A DNA stretch of 64,000 nt from positions 1-64,000 of the forward strand of contig CAZZFV010000004.1 of assembly GCA_964653855.1 (NCBI GenBank), in the 5' to 3' direction. The notes beneath the pieces are model-generated. The model was given only the letters and a program-made list of their open reading frames with translations, made no database searches and had not been told where the DNA came from. Shown here piece after piece: positions 40,834 through 48,977 of the stretch. Positions within the stretch are counted from its first letter, which is position 1. Every line of letters starts with the position of its first letter. The stretch is from RGIG3528 sp964653855. GTDB lineage: Bacteria > Bacillota > Clostridia > Lachnospirales > Lachnospiraceae. Both the position numbers and the translations under genes were made by a program.

Positions 40834-42331
40834 GATCGATAAATTTTAAAAATGCTTTTCTTCCATTTTCGTCGCACTTATAAACGCCTGCGTCTTTGAG
40901 CACTTCGACAAATACGCTGCCAACTTCATTCTTTATGATGTCGTCCGTATTTTCTTCGGTAAAGGAATCATACTTATTTTTAAGCATATCAAACCAATCT
41001 TTATGCTGCTGCAGTTCAGGCACGTCGTCGATGCTTTTTCCGCTTATGAGTGCTTCCTTGATAAGCGTAAGCTCCTTCTTAAGTCTTGCAGGCAAAATCG
41101 CATATCCCATAACTTCGATGAGACCGATGTTTTCCTTTTTGATATGGTGAAGTTCGGCATGCGGATGATATACGCCGAGCGGATGTTCGGGAGTCGTTAT
41201 ATTGTTTCTGAGTACCAAATCGATTTGGAACAACTCTCCTCTTTTTCTTGCGATCGGTGTGATCGTGTTGTGCTTTTCGCCGTCGGTTTCCGCAAATATA
41301 AAGCTGTCCTTATCGGAATATTTTCTCCATGCGTTAAGTATTTTATCGGAAAGCTCAATAAGTTTTTCCTTGTTTTTGCACGTAAGTCTTATAACTGACA
41401 TCGGCCACTTAACTATTTCGGCGTCAACATCGTTAAATCCTTCAAACGAAATTTTGATTTCCGTTCCCGCCTTTGCCATCGGGAACTCATAATTACCGCC
41501 CTGGAAATGATCGTGCGTGAGTATCGAACCGCCCACAATCGGAAGATCCGCATTCGATCCCAAAATATAGTGAGGGAACAAATCCACAAAGTCGAGAAGC
41601 TTCACAAATGTTGCACGGTTTATCTTCATCGGCGTATGCTCGTGATTTAATACAATACAATGCTCATTGTAATAAACATAAGGCGAATATTGCATTCCCC
41701 ATGCCTCGTTGTTTATCGTAAAAGGAATAATTCTTAAATTTTGACGTGCGGGATGATTTGTTCTGCCCGCATATCCTTCGTTTTCGACACAAAGCTGGCA
41801 CTTGGGATATGACGCCTGTTTCATCTTTAAAGCTGCGGCAATCGCCTTCGGATCCTTTTCCGGCTTCGACAGATTTATCGTGATATCCATGTCGCCGAAT
41901 TCGGAAGAAGTTTTCCACTTTATGTCCTTTTTAACTCGATTTGTTCTTATGTAGTTTGTGACTCTCGAAAGGTTGTAAAAATAATCCGTTGCCTTTTTTA
42001 CGTCTTCTTTTTCAAGCTTGTTGAATTCTCTTATCACAACCGACGGACGGGGCGTAATGAGTCCCATAATTTTTGTGTCAAACAGGTCCCTGTATGTAAC
42101 CGTATTTTCGGGAATCAATTTTTGTTCTGCGGCGTAATCCAGGATAACCCCCAAAACATCGTCAAGATTATCCGTTGAAACAGTTATTTCACCTGTTTCC
42201 TCACACGTGAGTTCGTCAAGAGAAAGTGCCTCAAGCAACGTATTTTTTGTAAAAACAACATCTTCTTTTTCGATAAGGGAATATTTTATTCCGTATTCGA
42301 CAAGCCAATTTACACATTCGGAAATATTCAT
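40817..42331 (-). CDS. galT: UDP-glucose-hexose-1-phosphate uridylyltransferase, type 2
   Basis: A 504-residue enzyme of the Leloir pathway. It exchanges galactose-1-phosphate with UDP-glucose. Size and sequence fit the type 2 family of Firmicutes, not the shorter HPH-type GalT of E. coli: note CQLCVENEGYAGRTNHPARQN and the GGSILTHDHFQGGNYEFPM histidine-rich active site. It follows galK by 120 bases in one operon. No galE is in the window. The 3' end is duplicated as short tandem repeats. Confidence 0.95.
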   Translation of the reverse strand: MNISECVNWLVEYGIKYSLIEKEDVVFTKNTLLEALSLDELTCEETGEITVSTDNLDDVLGVILDYAAEQKLIPENTVTYRDLFDTKIMGLITPRPSVVIREFNKLEKEDVKKATDYFYNLSRVTNYIRTNRVKKDIKWKTSSEFGDMDITINLSKPEKDPKAIAAALKMKQASYPKCQLCVENEGYAGRTNHPARQNLRIIPFTINNEAWGMQYSPYVYYNEHCIVLNHEHTPMKINRATFVKLLDFVDLFPHYILGSNADLPIVGGSILTHDHFQGGNYEFPMAKAGTEIKISFEGFNDVDAEIVKWPMSVIRLTCKNKEKLIELSDKILNAWRKYSDKDSFIFAETDGEKHNTITPIARKRGELFQIDLVLRNNITTPEHPLGVYHPHAELHHIKKENIGLIEVMGYAILPARLKKELTLIKEALISGKSIDDVPELQQHKDWFDMLKNKYDSFTEENTDDIIKNEVGSVFVEVLKDAGVYKCDENGRKAFLKFIDHVNEL

Positions 42332-42451
42332 ATAATCACTCTTTTTTTAATTTATGATATTTAGAGCAAAGGTTCAAAATTTCTCTTTACAAAGAAATTC
42401 GCACTGAAATCCGATCCTTTTTGCCCCGTGTTTTAATATATTTAATGCAAG

Positions 42452-43627
42452 TTAAATTTCTGCCGGGCCGCCGCCGATTTCGACAACATAAAAATCAGCC
42501 GCATATCCTATTTTTTCAAGGTATTTCTTTCCGACGGTGTCGATGTATTCGTTTACGTTTTCGTCTTTTACTATCGCAACCGTACATCCGCCGAAGCCCG
42601 CTCCCGTCATTCTTGCGCCTATTACTCCCGGCACTTTCCATGATGCTTCGACAATCGTGTCAAGCTCGATTCCGGTAACCTCGTAGTCAGCGGCAAGCGA
42701 CTTATGCGATTCGTTCATAAGACGCCCAAAAAGCTCTATGTCACCCTTTTTAAGTGCTTCCACAGCTCTCACCGTACGCATGTTTTCATAAACCGCATGA
42801 CGTGCACGGCGAATTTTAACGGGATCTCCGATTACGTCCTTTACTTCTTCAAACTCGCTTTCCGTAAGCTCTCCGAGCGACTTTACGTTCTTAACTGTTT
42901 GGATACGCTTTAATGCTTCTTCGCACTCGCTTCTTCTTTCGTTATACTTTGAATCTCCGAGTCCGCGCTTTTTGTTTGAGCAAGTTATCACAATCTTAGC
43001 GTTGTCAAGCACAACGGGTGCATATTCATACTTAAGTGTTGCCGTATCAAGGAAAATCGCATTGTCTTTCTTGCCCATGGCAATCGCAAACTGATCCATG
43101 ATTCCGCAATTGACATGAATAAACTCGTTTTCTGCCTTTTGCGAAATAAGAGCCATATCGACAAGGCTCATTTGGAAGCCGAAAAGCTCACGGCAGAGGA
43201 AACACGTCAAAACTTCAAGAGATGCCGACGAAGAAAGCCCCGATGCATTCGGAATATTTCCGAACACAAGCATGTCTATTCCCGAATCTACACGTGTCTC
43301 ATGCTCGTTTAGCATCTTTATTACACCCATGGGATAATTTGCCCAATCGTACTCTTCCTTGTCGTATTCAAGTTCATCAAGGTTTACCGCATGAATTCCC
43401 TGAGCCTCAAAATTCATCGAATAAAATCTGCATGTGTTCATATAATTTTTTCTTGCGACGGCATACGTGCCTATCGTAAGTGCGCACGGGAAAACGTGTC
43501 CGCCGTTGTAGTCCGTGTGCTCTCCGATTAAGTTTACGCGTCCCGGCGCAAAAAATGTACGGCACTCGTCCGTTCCGCCGAAAACTCTTTCAAATTCATC
43601 CAAAAGTTTTTCTTTGATGTTATCCAT
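42452..43627 (-). CDS. galK: Galactokinase
   Basis: A 391-residue GHMP kinase that phosphorylates galactose with ATP. It has the galactokinase signature GRVNLIGEHTDYNGG (residues 29-43), the ATP loop ASGLSSSASLEV and the C-terminal GARMTGAGFGGCTVAIV motif. All are complete and the length is normal. It is first in the galK-galT operon, read from the promoter at 43683-43711, with GAAAGGAC before the ATG. No regulator-binding palindrome was seen beside this promoter. Confidence 0.97.
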   Translation of the reverse strand: MDNIKEKLLDEFERVFGGTDECRTFFAPGRVNLIGEHTDYNGGHVFPCALTIGTYAVARKNYMNTCRFYSMNFEAQGIHAVNLDELEYDKEEYDWANYPMGVIKMLNEHETRVDSGIDMLVFGNIPNASGLSSSASLEVLTCFLCRELFGFQMSLVDMALISQKAENEFIHVNCGIMDQFAIAMGKKDNAIFLDTATLKYEYAPVVLDNAKIVITCSNKKRGLGDSKYNERRSECEEALKRIQTVKNVKSLGELTESEFEEVKDVIGDPVKIRRARHAVYENMRTVRAVEALKKGDIELFGRLMNESHKSLAADYEVTGIELDTIVEASWKVPGVIGARMTGAGFGGCTVAIVKDENVNEYIDTVGKKYLEKIGYAADFYVVEIGGGPAEI

Positions 43628-43682
43628 GATTTGTCCTTTCGTTTATTTTAATATTTTTGTTTTAAACCATAATTTTTGTATC

Positions 43683-43711
43683 ATTATATCAAAGCTCTCT
43701 TTCTTTGTAAA
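43683..43711 (-). promoter_or_regulatory. Promoter of galK-galT
   Basis: Minus-strand TTTACA (43706-43711) and perfect TATAAT (43683-43688), spacer 17. Confidence 0.68.
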
Positions 43712-43771
43712 GAAAAAATAAGTAAAAAGATATCGATTTATATTTTCCGATGTTCCTTAAACTTAAAAAAA

Positions 43772-43795
43772 TACCCGCGGCAAAAACCGCAGGTA
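43772..43795 (-). terminator. Terminator of the small 29-codon unit
   Basis: TACC-C-GCGG pairs with CCGC-A-GGTA around a 6-base loop, with seven Ts next on the minus strand. A T-run is also present on the plus strand, but no plus-strand gene leads into it. Confidence 0.75.
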
Positions 43796-43846
43796 CTTTT
43801 TTAAGCAAAACAACCAATCGTTATAAACATTTTCCTGTGACACTTT

Positions 43847-43936
43847 TTAAATAAAAGCCAAAAGGCAAAGTGTCATGATGTAAACGCACAAATATGTGAT
43901 TTGAAATTTTAATTTTTTTAAAAGATAGTTATTCAT
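43847..43936 (-). CDS. 29-residue hydrophobic peptide with strong ribosome site
   Basis: ATG at 43936 with GGGAGG seven bases upstream opens a 29-codon frame ending in TAA at 43847. The product begins MNNYLLKKLKFQ (basic) and continues with a 17-residue hydrophobic stretch ending LLAFI, enough for one membrane segment. The gene has a consensus promoter (43995-44023), a leader of about 50 bases, and its own terminator, so it is a complete unit of about 220 bases. A 9-bp stem (43838-43846 with 43867-43875) spans the stop codon. Possible identities are a type I toxin, a small regulator of a membrane protein, or a leader peptide. I recognise no family. Confidence 0.5.
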   Translation of the reverse strand: MNNYLLKKLKFQITYLCVYIMTLCLLAFI

Positions 43937-43978
43937 AAATGCCTCCCGTGACTTCAGATTTTGTTTTCGGCTCTTTCG

Positions 43979-43994
43979 GTTAGCCTCTGCTAAC
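43979..43994. promoter_or_regulatory. Perfect inverted repeat at the start of the small unit
   Basis: GTTAGC-CTCT-GCTAAC touches the -10 hexamer (43995-44000) and covers the expected start of transcription. It could be a repressor operator or a 5' hairpin in the RNA. Confidence 0.5.
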
Positions 43995-44023
43995 TTTATA
44001 ACACCGCTAAAAAAATTTGTCAA
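43995..44023 (-). promoter_or_regulatory. Consensus promoter of the 29-codon unit
   Basis: Minus-strand TTGACA (44018-44023) and TATAAA (43995-44000), spacer 17. It starts 24 bases after the symporter terminator, so the unit is independent of that operon. Confidence 0.7.
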
Positions 44024-44046
44024 CAGATTTTTGAAACTTTTTTAAA

Positions 44047-44074
44047 AAAGGACAAAACTTTCGTTTTGTCCTTT
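44047..44074 (-). terminator. Terminator of the GH3-symporter operon
   Basis: A perfect 12-bp stem (AAAGGACAAAAC/GTTTTGTCCTTT) with a TTTC loop. On the minus strand T-rich bases follow. It lies 21 bases from the symporter stop. Confidence 0.88.
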
Positions 44075-44094
44075 CCCCAATGACCTGCTTTTAT

Positions 44095-45537
44095 TTATTT
44101 TTTCCTTGAATTTATTTCGTCAACAAGCTCTTTATACTTTTTCTCGTCGATAATGTACTTTTTCTTAATCAAAACATATGCCGCACCTATCGTAACAATC
44201 GGAACAAGCACAATCCCGAGTCTCAAGAGGAATCTCTGCCCCGAAGTCGCAAGGCTTATATAATCGTCAGCCGCCGCTATAACCTCATCCGATGACATTT
44301 CTCCCGTTCCCGCTTTGATTTCAAGCCCCGAAATATTCTGGCTTATCGCATAAATATTGCTGATTATGAGGATTAAAGCCACAACCGCCTGATCGACCGC
44401 ACTCGCAAGCTTTGCGGAAAACGATCTCACCGCAGATATTATGCTGTCGTGACGCTCGTTAAATCTCACTTCGTCATACTCGATCGTATTGTTGAGCATG
44501 ACAATCATTGTCATGTTAAAGACTCCTTGCGAGAAGAAAATGATAAATCCGATAAAATTAAGCAATATCGTATTTTTCGGCAAAACATAGCCTACACTCA
44601 TAAACATCAAATATCCGACAATCGTGACTATTGTCGATATAGTGATAATTTGAATACGTGTGAGTTTTGACGATACCCACGCAAAGCTCGCTTCAGAAAC
44701 AAGTGTTCCGAGCCCGTACATTACGGTAAACCAAAACACAAGGCTTCCGCCGACCGAGTAACCGAATTCAAAATAAAAGAAATTCATTCCGATCATTATA
44801 AGGAGGTTATTTCCGATTTGAAAAAGAAGAGCCGCAATTCCGATTACCATAAGCTGGTCGTTTCTTATAAAAATCTTAAACATATCCTTTAAGGAAAGCG
44901 TTTTCTTGTTTTCCGTACGTTCTCTTTCTTTAACACCGAAAAGCGTGATAAGCTGAAAGAAAATAAAACACGACGCAATCACAATCGCAGCTATTCTGTA
45001 AGCCGTTATCGCATTTCCGGCAACCATGTCCGGTAAAAGCCCCGCAACCGAAAATTGTCCGACACATATAAAAATTCCCTGTACGGTAACAAGCCAGTTT
45101 CTTTCTTTGGGATCCGACGTAAGACTCGGAAGCATTCCCCAATATGCTATGTCATTCATCGTATAAGTCATTCCCCAAAGTAAATACCCCACTCCGAAAA
45201 ACGCCACAAATCCCCAGCCTTCCGGTCTTACCGTAAACAGGCAAATTATTACGATCGAATTTAATATTACACCGAGCAAAATCCACGGCTTAAACTTTCC
45301 CGATTTAAAATGCGTATTTTCTATGATAATTCCCATCATTGGATCATTTATTGCGTCCCACAATAAGCACACAACCATTATCGCGGATATTACGGCATAT
45401 TGCGCAACCGACAGTTTCATCGTGTATTGAATGTATGTGAGCAAAAACATCGAAACAAGTGCATACGCCATGTCGCGCCCCGTTGCGCCGATGCAATAGC
45501 TCCACTTTGTGCGTTTGTCAAGTTTCTTCTCTTCCAT
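44095..45537 (-). CDS. GPH-family sugar:cation symporter (MFS)
   Basis: A 480-residue transporter with about 12 membrane helices. It opens KWSYCIGATGRDMAYALVSM, the first helix typical of glycoside-pentoside-hexuronide:cation symporters, and has WDAINDPMMGIIIENT after helix 2, the conserved loop of that family, and TKLTR-like basic loops. The substrate is probably a glucoside or oligosaccharide, since its gene follows the cytoplasmic GH3 glucosidase gene by only 14 bases. It ends at a strong terminator (44047-44074). A Lys-rich C-terminus is cytoplasmic. Confidence 0.9.
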   Translation of the reverse strand: MEEKKLDKRTKWSYCIGATGRDMAYALVSMFLLTYIQYTMKLSVAQYAVISAIMVVCLLWDAINDPMMGIIIENTHFKSGKFKPWILLGVILNSIVIICLFTVRPEGWGFVAFFGVGYLLWGMTYTMNDIAYWGMLPSLTSDPKERNWLVTVQGIFICVGQFSVAGLLPDMVAGNAITAYRIAAIVIASCFIFFQLITLFGVKERERTENKKTLSLKDMFKIFIRNDQLMVIGIAALLFQIGNNLLIMIGMNFFYFEFGYSVGGSLVFWFTVMYGLGTLVSEASFAWVSSKLTRIQIITISTIVTIVGYLMFMSVGYVLPKNTILLNFIGFIIFFSQGVFNMTMIVMLNNTIEYDEVRFNERHDSIISAVRSFSAKLASAVDQAVVALILIISNIYAISQNISGLEIKAGTGEMSSDEVIAAADDYISLATSGQRFLLRLGIVLVPIVTIGAAYVLIKKKYIIDEKKYKELVDEINSRKK

Positions 45538-45551
45538 TATATTAACTCCTC

Positions 45552-47966
45552 CTATTTATGAAACATCCTGAAAAAAGCCTTTAGGTATTTTTTATTCGCG
45601 TTTAAAACAAGCATATCGATAAGTTTTGCCGAAGCGATCCCTCCGCTTGTCGCAATAAGTCCTTCAAGGCATCCTTCCTCAACGCCTTTTTTTACCATTA
45701 AGTATGCGGGATCGTCTTTTTCCTTTCCTTTTAACATAACTTTTAATCCGGCATTTATGATCCCGTTGACCGCTTTTCCGAATAAAGACATCTTTACGAC
45801 ATCCTTGTACGAATCGTATACGGTAAATTCACCGCGTTTTTTTTCTTTTCCCGAAATTTCTTTCCCGTAAAGCCTCTTCCACACATTAAAATCGATATCC
45901 ATTCCGTGCGGCTGAGGATTAAAGTAATCGGGATAAAGTTCCTTTTCATTTATACCGTATTTTTCACCGATCACGTGTACCGCAGCCGTAAGCCTTGTGT
46001 CTTTAACAGACGCCGAAACACATATATCGTACATCCCTTCGATAACGGAAAAACGTTTTTTTGAAATGTCAAACACGGAAAAGCTTCTTTCGTCAAGTTC
46101 AATCTCTACTTCCTTTTCTTCGCCGGGCTTAAGATAAACCTTTTTAAAGCCTTTTAGTTCCGTTTTGCTTCTGATAAAGCCGATTTCCTTGGGATTTACA
46201 TAAACTTCCGCAATTTCCGCTCCGGGAACCGTTCCCACATTTTTGATTTTGAATTTAACGGTAAGTTTTCCGCTTTTATACTCATTTTCTGCTTCCAAAT
46301 CGGAATATTCGAATTTTGTGTAGGAAAGCCCGTATCCGAAAGGATATTTAACGGGAACGTCATAAGTTTCGTAATACCTGTATCCGACAAATATCGTTTC
46401 CCTGTATTCGACCGTGTCCGTGTCATGCCCAAAATAACGATAAGCGGGAGTATCGGTAAGTTTATAAGGTATTGTTTCCGCAAGCTTTCCCGAAGGATTT
46501 ACATGCCCGCTTATCAAATCCGCAACCGCTTCCCCGACCGCCTGACCGCCGAGATACATGTGAAGAGCAGCACCCGCATATTCGTCAAACGAAAAATCCA
46601 TGGGTGCACCGCCGAAACTTATGCATGCTATATTTTCACTCCCAAATTCTCTTGAAATATTTTTAAGAAGCAAAAGCTCATTTTCCGGTATGTCAAGCGT
46701 TGTTCTGTCGTAGCCTTCCCCTTCAAACTTATCCGTAAGTCCGATAAAATATAAAATCACCGTGTTGTCTTTTATAAAGTCCTTTTTGATTTCGGAAATT
46801 GTGTCCGAAATTTCTTTATCGCTTATTTCCGTCCGGTTATTGTCATATCCTTTAACATATTTTACGGAGTATCCTTTTTCTTTAATCGCATCAATCGCGT
46901 TCTTTGTTTTGAATGCGTTTATGTGACTGCTTCCGCCGCCCTGAAAACGCATTTTTTTTGCAAGTTCTCCAACAATTATTACTTGTTTCTCATGAGAAAC
47001 CGGAAGCACACCCGTGTTTTTTAAGAGCACCGCACTTTCGTCTTCAATTTCACGTGCGATTTCGTTTTGTGAATCAAAATCCGCTTGATAATTTTCTTCG
47101 ACGTTTTCATAAAGACTTACTATTTTTGTAAGAACATTTTTTACCCACAAATCAAGCTCCGCGTCAGTTATTTCACCTTTTTCGTAAGCTTTTTTTAAGA
47201 CTCGCGTGTGAAATCCGTGAGGGTCCGGCATTTCAAGTGTGAGCCCCGATTTAAAGCACTCTGTAACGTTATTTACCGCACCCCAATCGGAAATCACGGC
47301 ACCTTCATATCCCCATTCGTTTTTTAAAATATCGGTTAGGAGATATTTGTTCCTTGCACCGAATTCACCGTTTATTTGGTTATATGATGCCATAACGGAC
47401 GTGGGATGAGCATTCTTTACAACATATTCAAATGCGGATAAGTAAATTTCCCTCATTGTCCGCTCATCCGCAAGACTGTTCTCAGTCATTCTTCTTGTTT
47501 CCTGCGAATTTAGCGCAAAATGTTTTAAAGATGTACCGACCCCCAACGACTGCACCCCGTCAATATAATTTTTTGCAAGTCTCCCGGTAAGAAAAGGGTC
47601 TTCGCTCAAATATTCAAAGTTTCTTCCGCAAAGCGGCGAACGCTTTATGTTTATCCCGCACCCGAGCACCATCGAAATTTTGTAGCTTTTTGCTTCACGT
47701 GCTATCGCTTCCCCCATTTTTTTTAAAACTTCCGGGTTCCAGCTGCATGCAACCGCAGAAGCGGTCGGAAAGCATGTTGCGGGAAGACTTGTTTCTATGT
47801 CACCCACCTTTTCATTTTCAAGCTTCCTTATTCCGTGCGGCCCGTCGGTCATCATAACAACGGGAATTTTACCGTTACACGAATACGTATGCCAGTCGCC
47901 GTCCCCTCCGAGCAAACGTATCTTTTCGTCGGTTGTGAGACTTTTTATTGTTTTTTCGATGTCCAT
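45552..47966 (-). CDS. Glycoside hydrolase family 3 (beta-glucosidase-like)
   Basis: An 804-residue GH3 enzyme without a signal peptide, hence cytoplasmic. The TIM-barrel domain has MTDGPHGIR, KHFALNSQETRR and the nucleophile in VISDWGA (D227). The second domain has the FEGEGYDR loop holding the probable acid/base glutamate, and a fibronectin III-like domain follows (GLSYTKFEY, then KNVGTVPGAEIAEVYV). About 115 further residues form an unassigned helical C-terminus. Beta-glucosidase is the usual activity, but xylosidase or others cannot be excluded. ATG at 47966 has GGGAG upstream. It shares an operon with the symporter and is divergent from an AraC-type regulator. Confidence 0.9.
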   Translation of the reverse strand: MDIEKTIKSLTTDEKIRLLGGDGDWHTYSCNGKIPVVMMTDGPHGIRKLENEKVGDIETSLPATCFPTASAVACSWNPEVLKKMGEAIAREAKSYKISMVLGCGINIKRSPLCGRNFEYLSEDPFLTGRLAKNYIDGVQSLGVGTSLKHFALNSQETRRMTENSLADERTMREIYLSAFEYVVKNAHPTSVMASYNQINGEFGARNKYLLTDILKNEWGYEGAVISDWGAVNNVTECFKSGLTLEMPDPHGFHTRVLKKAYEKGEITDAELDLWVKNVLTKIVSLYENVEENYQADFDSQNEIAREIEDESAVLLKNTGVLPVSHEKQVIIVGELAKKMRFQGGGSSHINAFKTKNAIDAIKEKGYSVKYVKGYDNNRTEISDKEISDTISEIKKDFIKDNTVILYFIGLTDKFEGEGYDRTTLDIPENELLLLKNISREFGSENIACISFGGAPMDFSFDEYAGAALHMYLGGQAVGEAVADLISGHVNPSGKLAETIPYKLTDTPAYRYFGHDTDTVEYRETIFVGYRYYETYDVPVKYPFGYGLSYTKFEYSDLEAENEYKSGKLTVKFKIKNVGTVPGAEIAEVYVNPKEIGFIRSKTELKGFKKVYLKPGEEKEVEIELDERSFSVFDISKKRFSVIEGMYDICVSASVKDTRLTAAVHVIGEKYGINEKELYPDYFNPQPHGMDIDFNVWKRLYGKEISGKEKKRGEFTVYDSYKDVVKMSLFGKAVNGIINAGLKVMLKGKEKDDPAYLMVKKGVEEGCLEGLIATSGGIASAKLIDMLVLNANKKYLKAFFRMFHK

Positions 47967-48079
47967 GATTTGACTCCCGTATTGTTTAATTTTAACCCCC
48001 AAAACTTTCTGCTCCGATACCAAAATGTCAAAATTTCTCTCGCAAATAACTTTGCATCAAAATTTTGAACTTTTTGAAC

Positions 48080-48099
48080 CTTGTATCATTTTATACAAG
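48080..48099. promoter_or_regulatory. Operator-like palindrome between GH3 and AraC genes
   Basis: CTTGTAT-CATTTT-ATACAAG has perfect 7-base arms. It lies in the divergent intergenic region, 7 bases upstream of a TATAAT (48107-48112) that could serve the araC-type gene. A role in glucoside control by the adjacent regulator is a reasonable inference. Confidence 0.5.
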
Positions 48100-48203
48100 A
48101 ACATGATATAATTATATTGTTTAATCGTGTTTTTTATCAAAATTTCGTGATTGATTTTAACAAAAATTTAATTTTTAAATTCAACAAAATCGGGGAGCAA
48201 AAA

Positions 48204-48977
48204 ATGCATAAAAAAAAGCAGGAAATCGATACCCTACTCACAAAAGAACTTTTAAATAATTCCGAAAACTCGCTTTTTCACACATCCTATGCAGAAGAAA
48301 AAGCGATACTCACTTGTGTTTCAAAAGGTGACGTTAACGCACTTGAATCCGCATATTATTCGCTTCCCGAAACGGTTTACGGAAAAATGACCGAATCAAA
48401 ATCGGAACTGAAACTCCTGTTTTACGCAAGCATATCAAACACGACGCTTGTAACGCGATACGCAATCGAAGGCGGGCTTGACGAAGAAACCGCGTTTTCG
48501 TTAAGCGACATTTATATACGAAAAATGGAAAAATGCACAACGGTGGAATCTCTTGTTTCTCTCAACGAGCAAATGGCGACGGAATTTACGTTAAGAGTTC
48601 ATGAGACAAAAAAAGCGGGCGATTTTTATTCGCCCGCAGTTACGTATGTTTTAAACTCGATTTGTCACGGAAAAACCGCCGCCGTTGATTTAAACGCGCT
48701 CGCGCTTTCCGTAAACTTAACGCCCAAATATCTTTCCGCACTTTTTCACAAGGAAACCGGTCACACGCTCACCGATTACAGAAATCAAGTCTTAATCGAA
48801 AAAGCAAAAAACATGCTTTCCTACTCCGATTATTCGCTCGGAGAAATCAGCAATTACCTGAATTTTGCAACTCAGAGCTACTTTTCTTACATATTTAAAA
48901 AGTATACCGGCGTGACTCCGGGCGTGTACAGAAAATCAAATAAGATTTTTTATTCCATTTCAAATGCGCCGGTGTAG
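48204..48977 (+). CDS. AraC/XylS family transcriptional regulator
   Basis: A 257-residue regulator. The C-terminal ~100 residues contain two helix-turn-helix motifs of the AraC family (ALALSVNLTPKYLSALFHKE and ISNYLNFATQSYFSYIFKKY, then TGVTPGVYR). The helical N-terminal ~150 residues are not the cupin usual for sugar sensors, so the signal is unknown. It is divergent from the GH3-symporter operon and probably controls it. ATG at 48204 has GGGGAGC upstream; a longer frame from 48081 lacks a site. Its 3' end overlaps the convergent ABC exporter gene by 28 bases. Confidence 0.87.
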   Translation: MHKKKQEIDTLLTKELLNNSENSLFHTSYAEEKAILTCVSKGDVNALESAYYSLPETVYGKMTESKSELKLLFYASISNTTLVTRYAIEGGLDEETAFSLSDIYIRKMEKCTTVESLVSLNEQMATEFTLRVHETKKAGDFYSPAVTYVLNSICHGKTAAVDLNALALSVNLTPKYLSALFHKETGHTLTDYRNQVLIEKAKNMLSYSDYSLGEISNYLNFATQSYFSYIFKKYTGVTPGVYRKSNKIFYSISNAPV

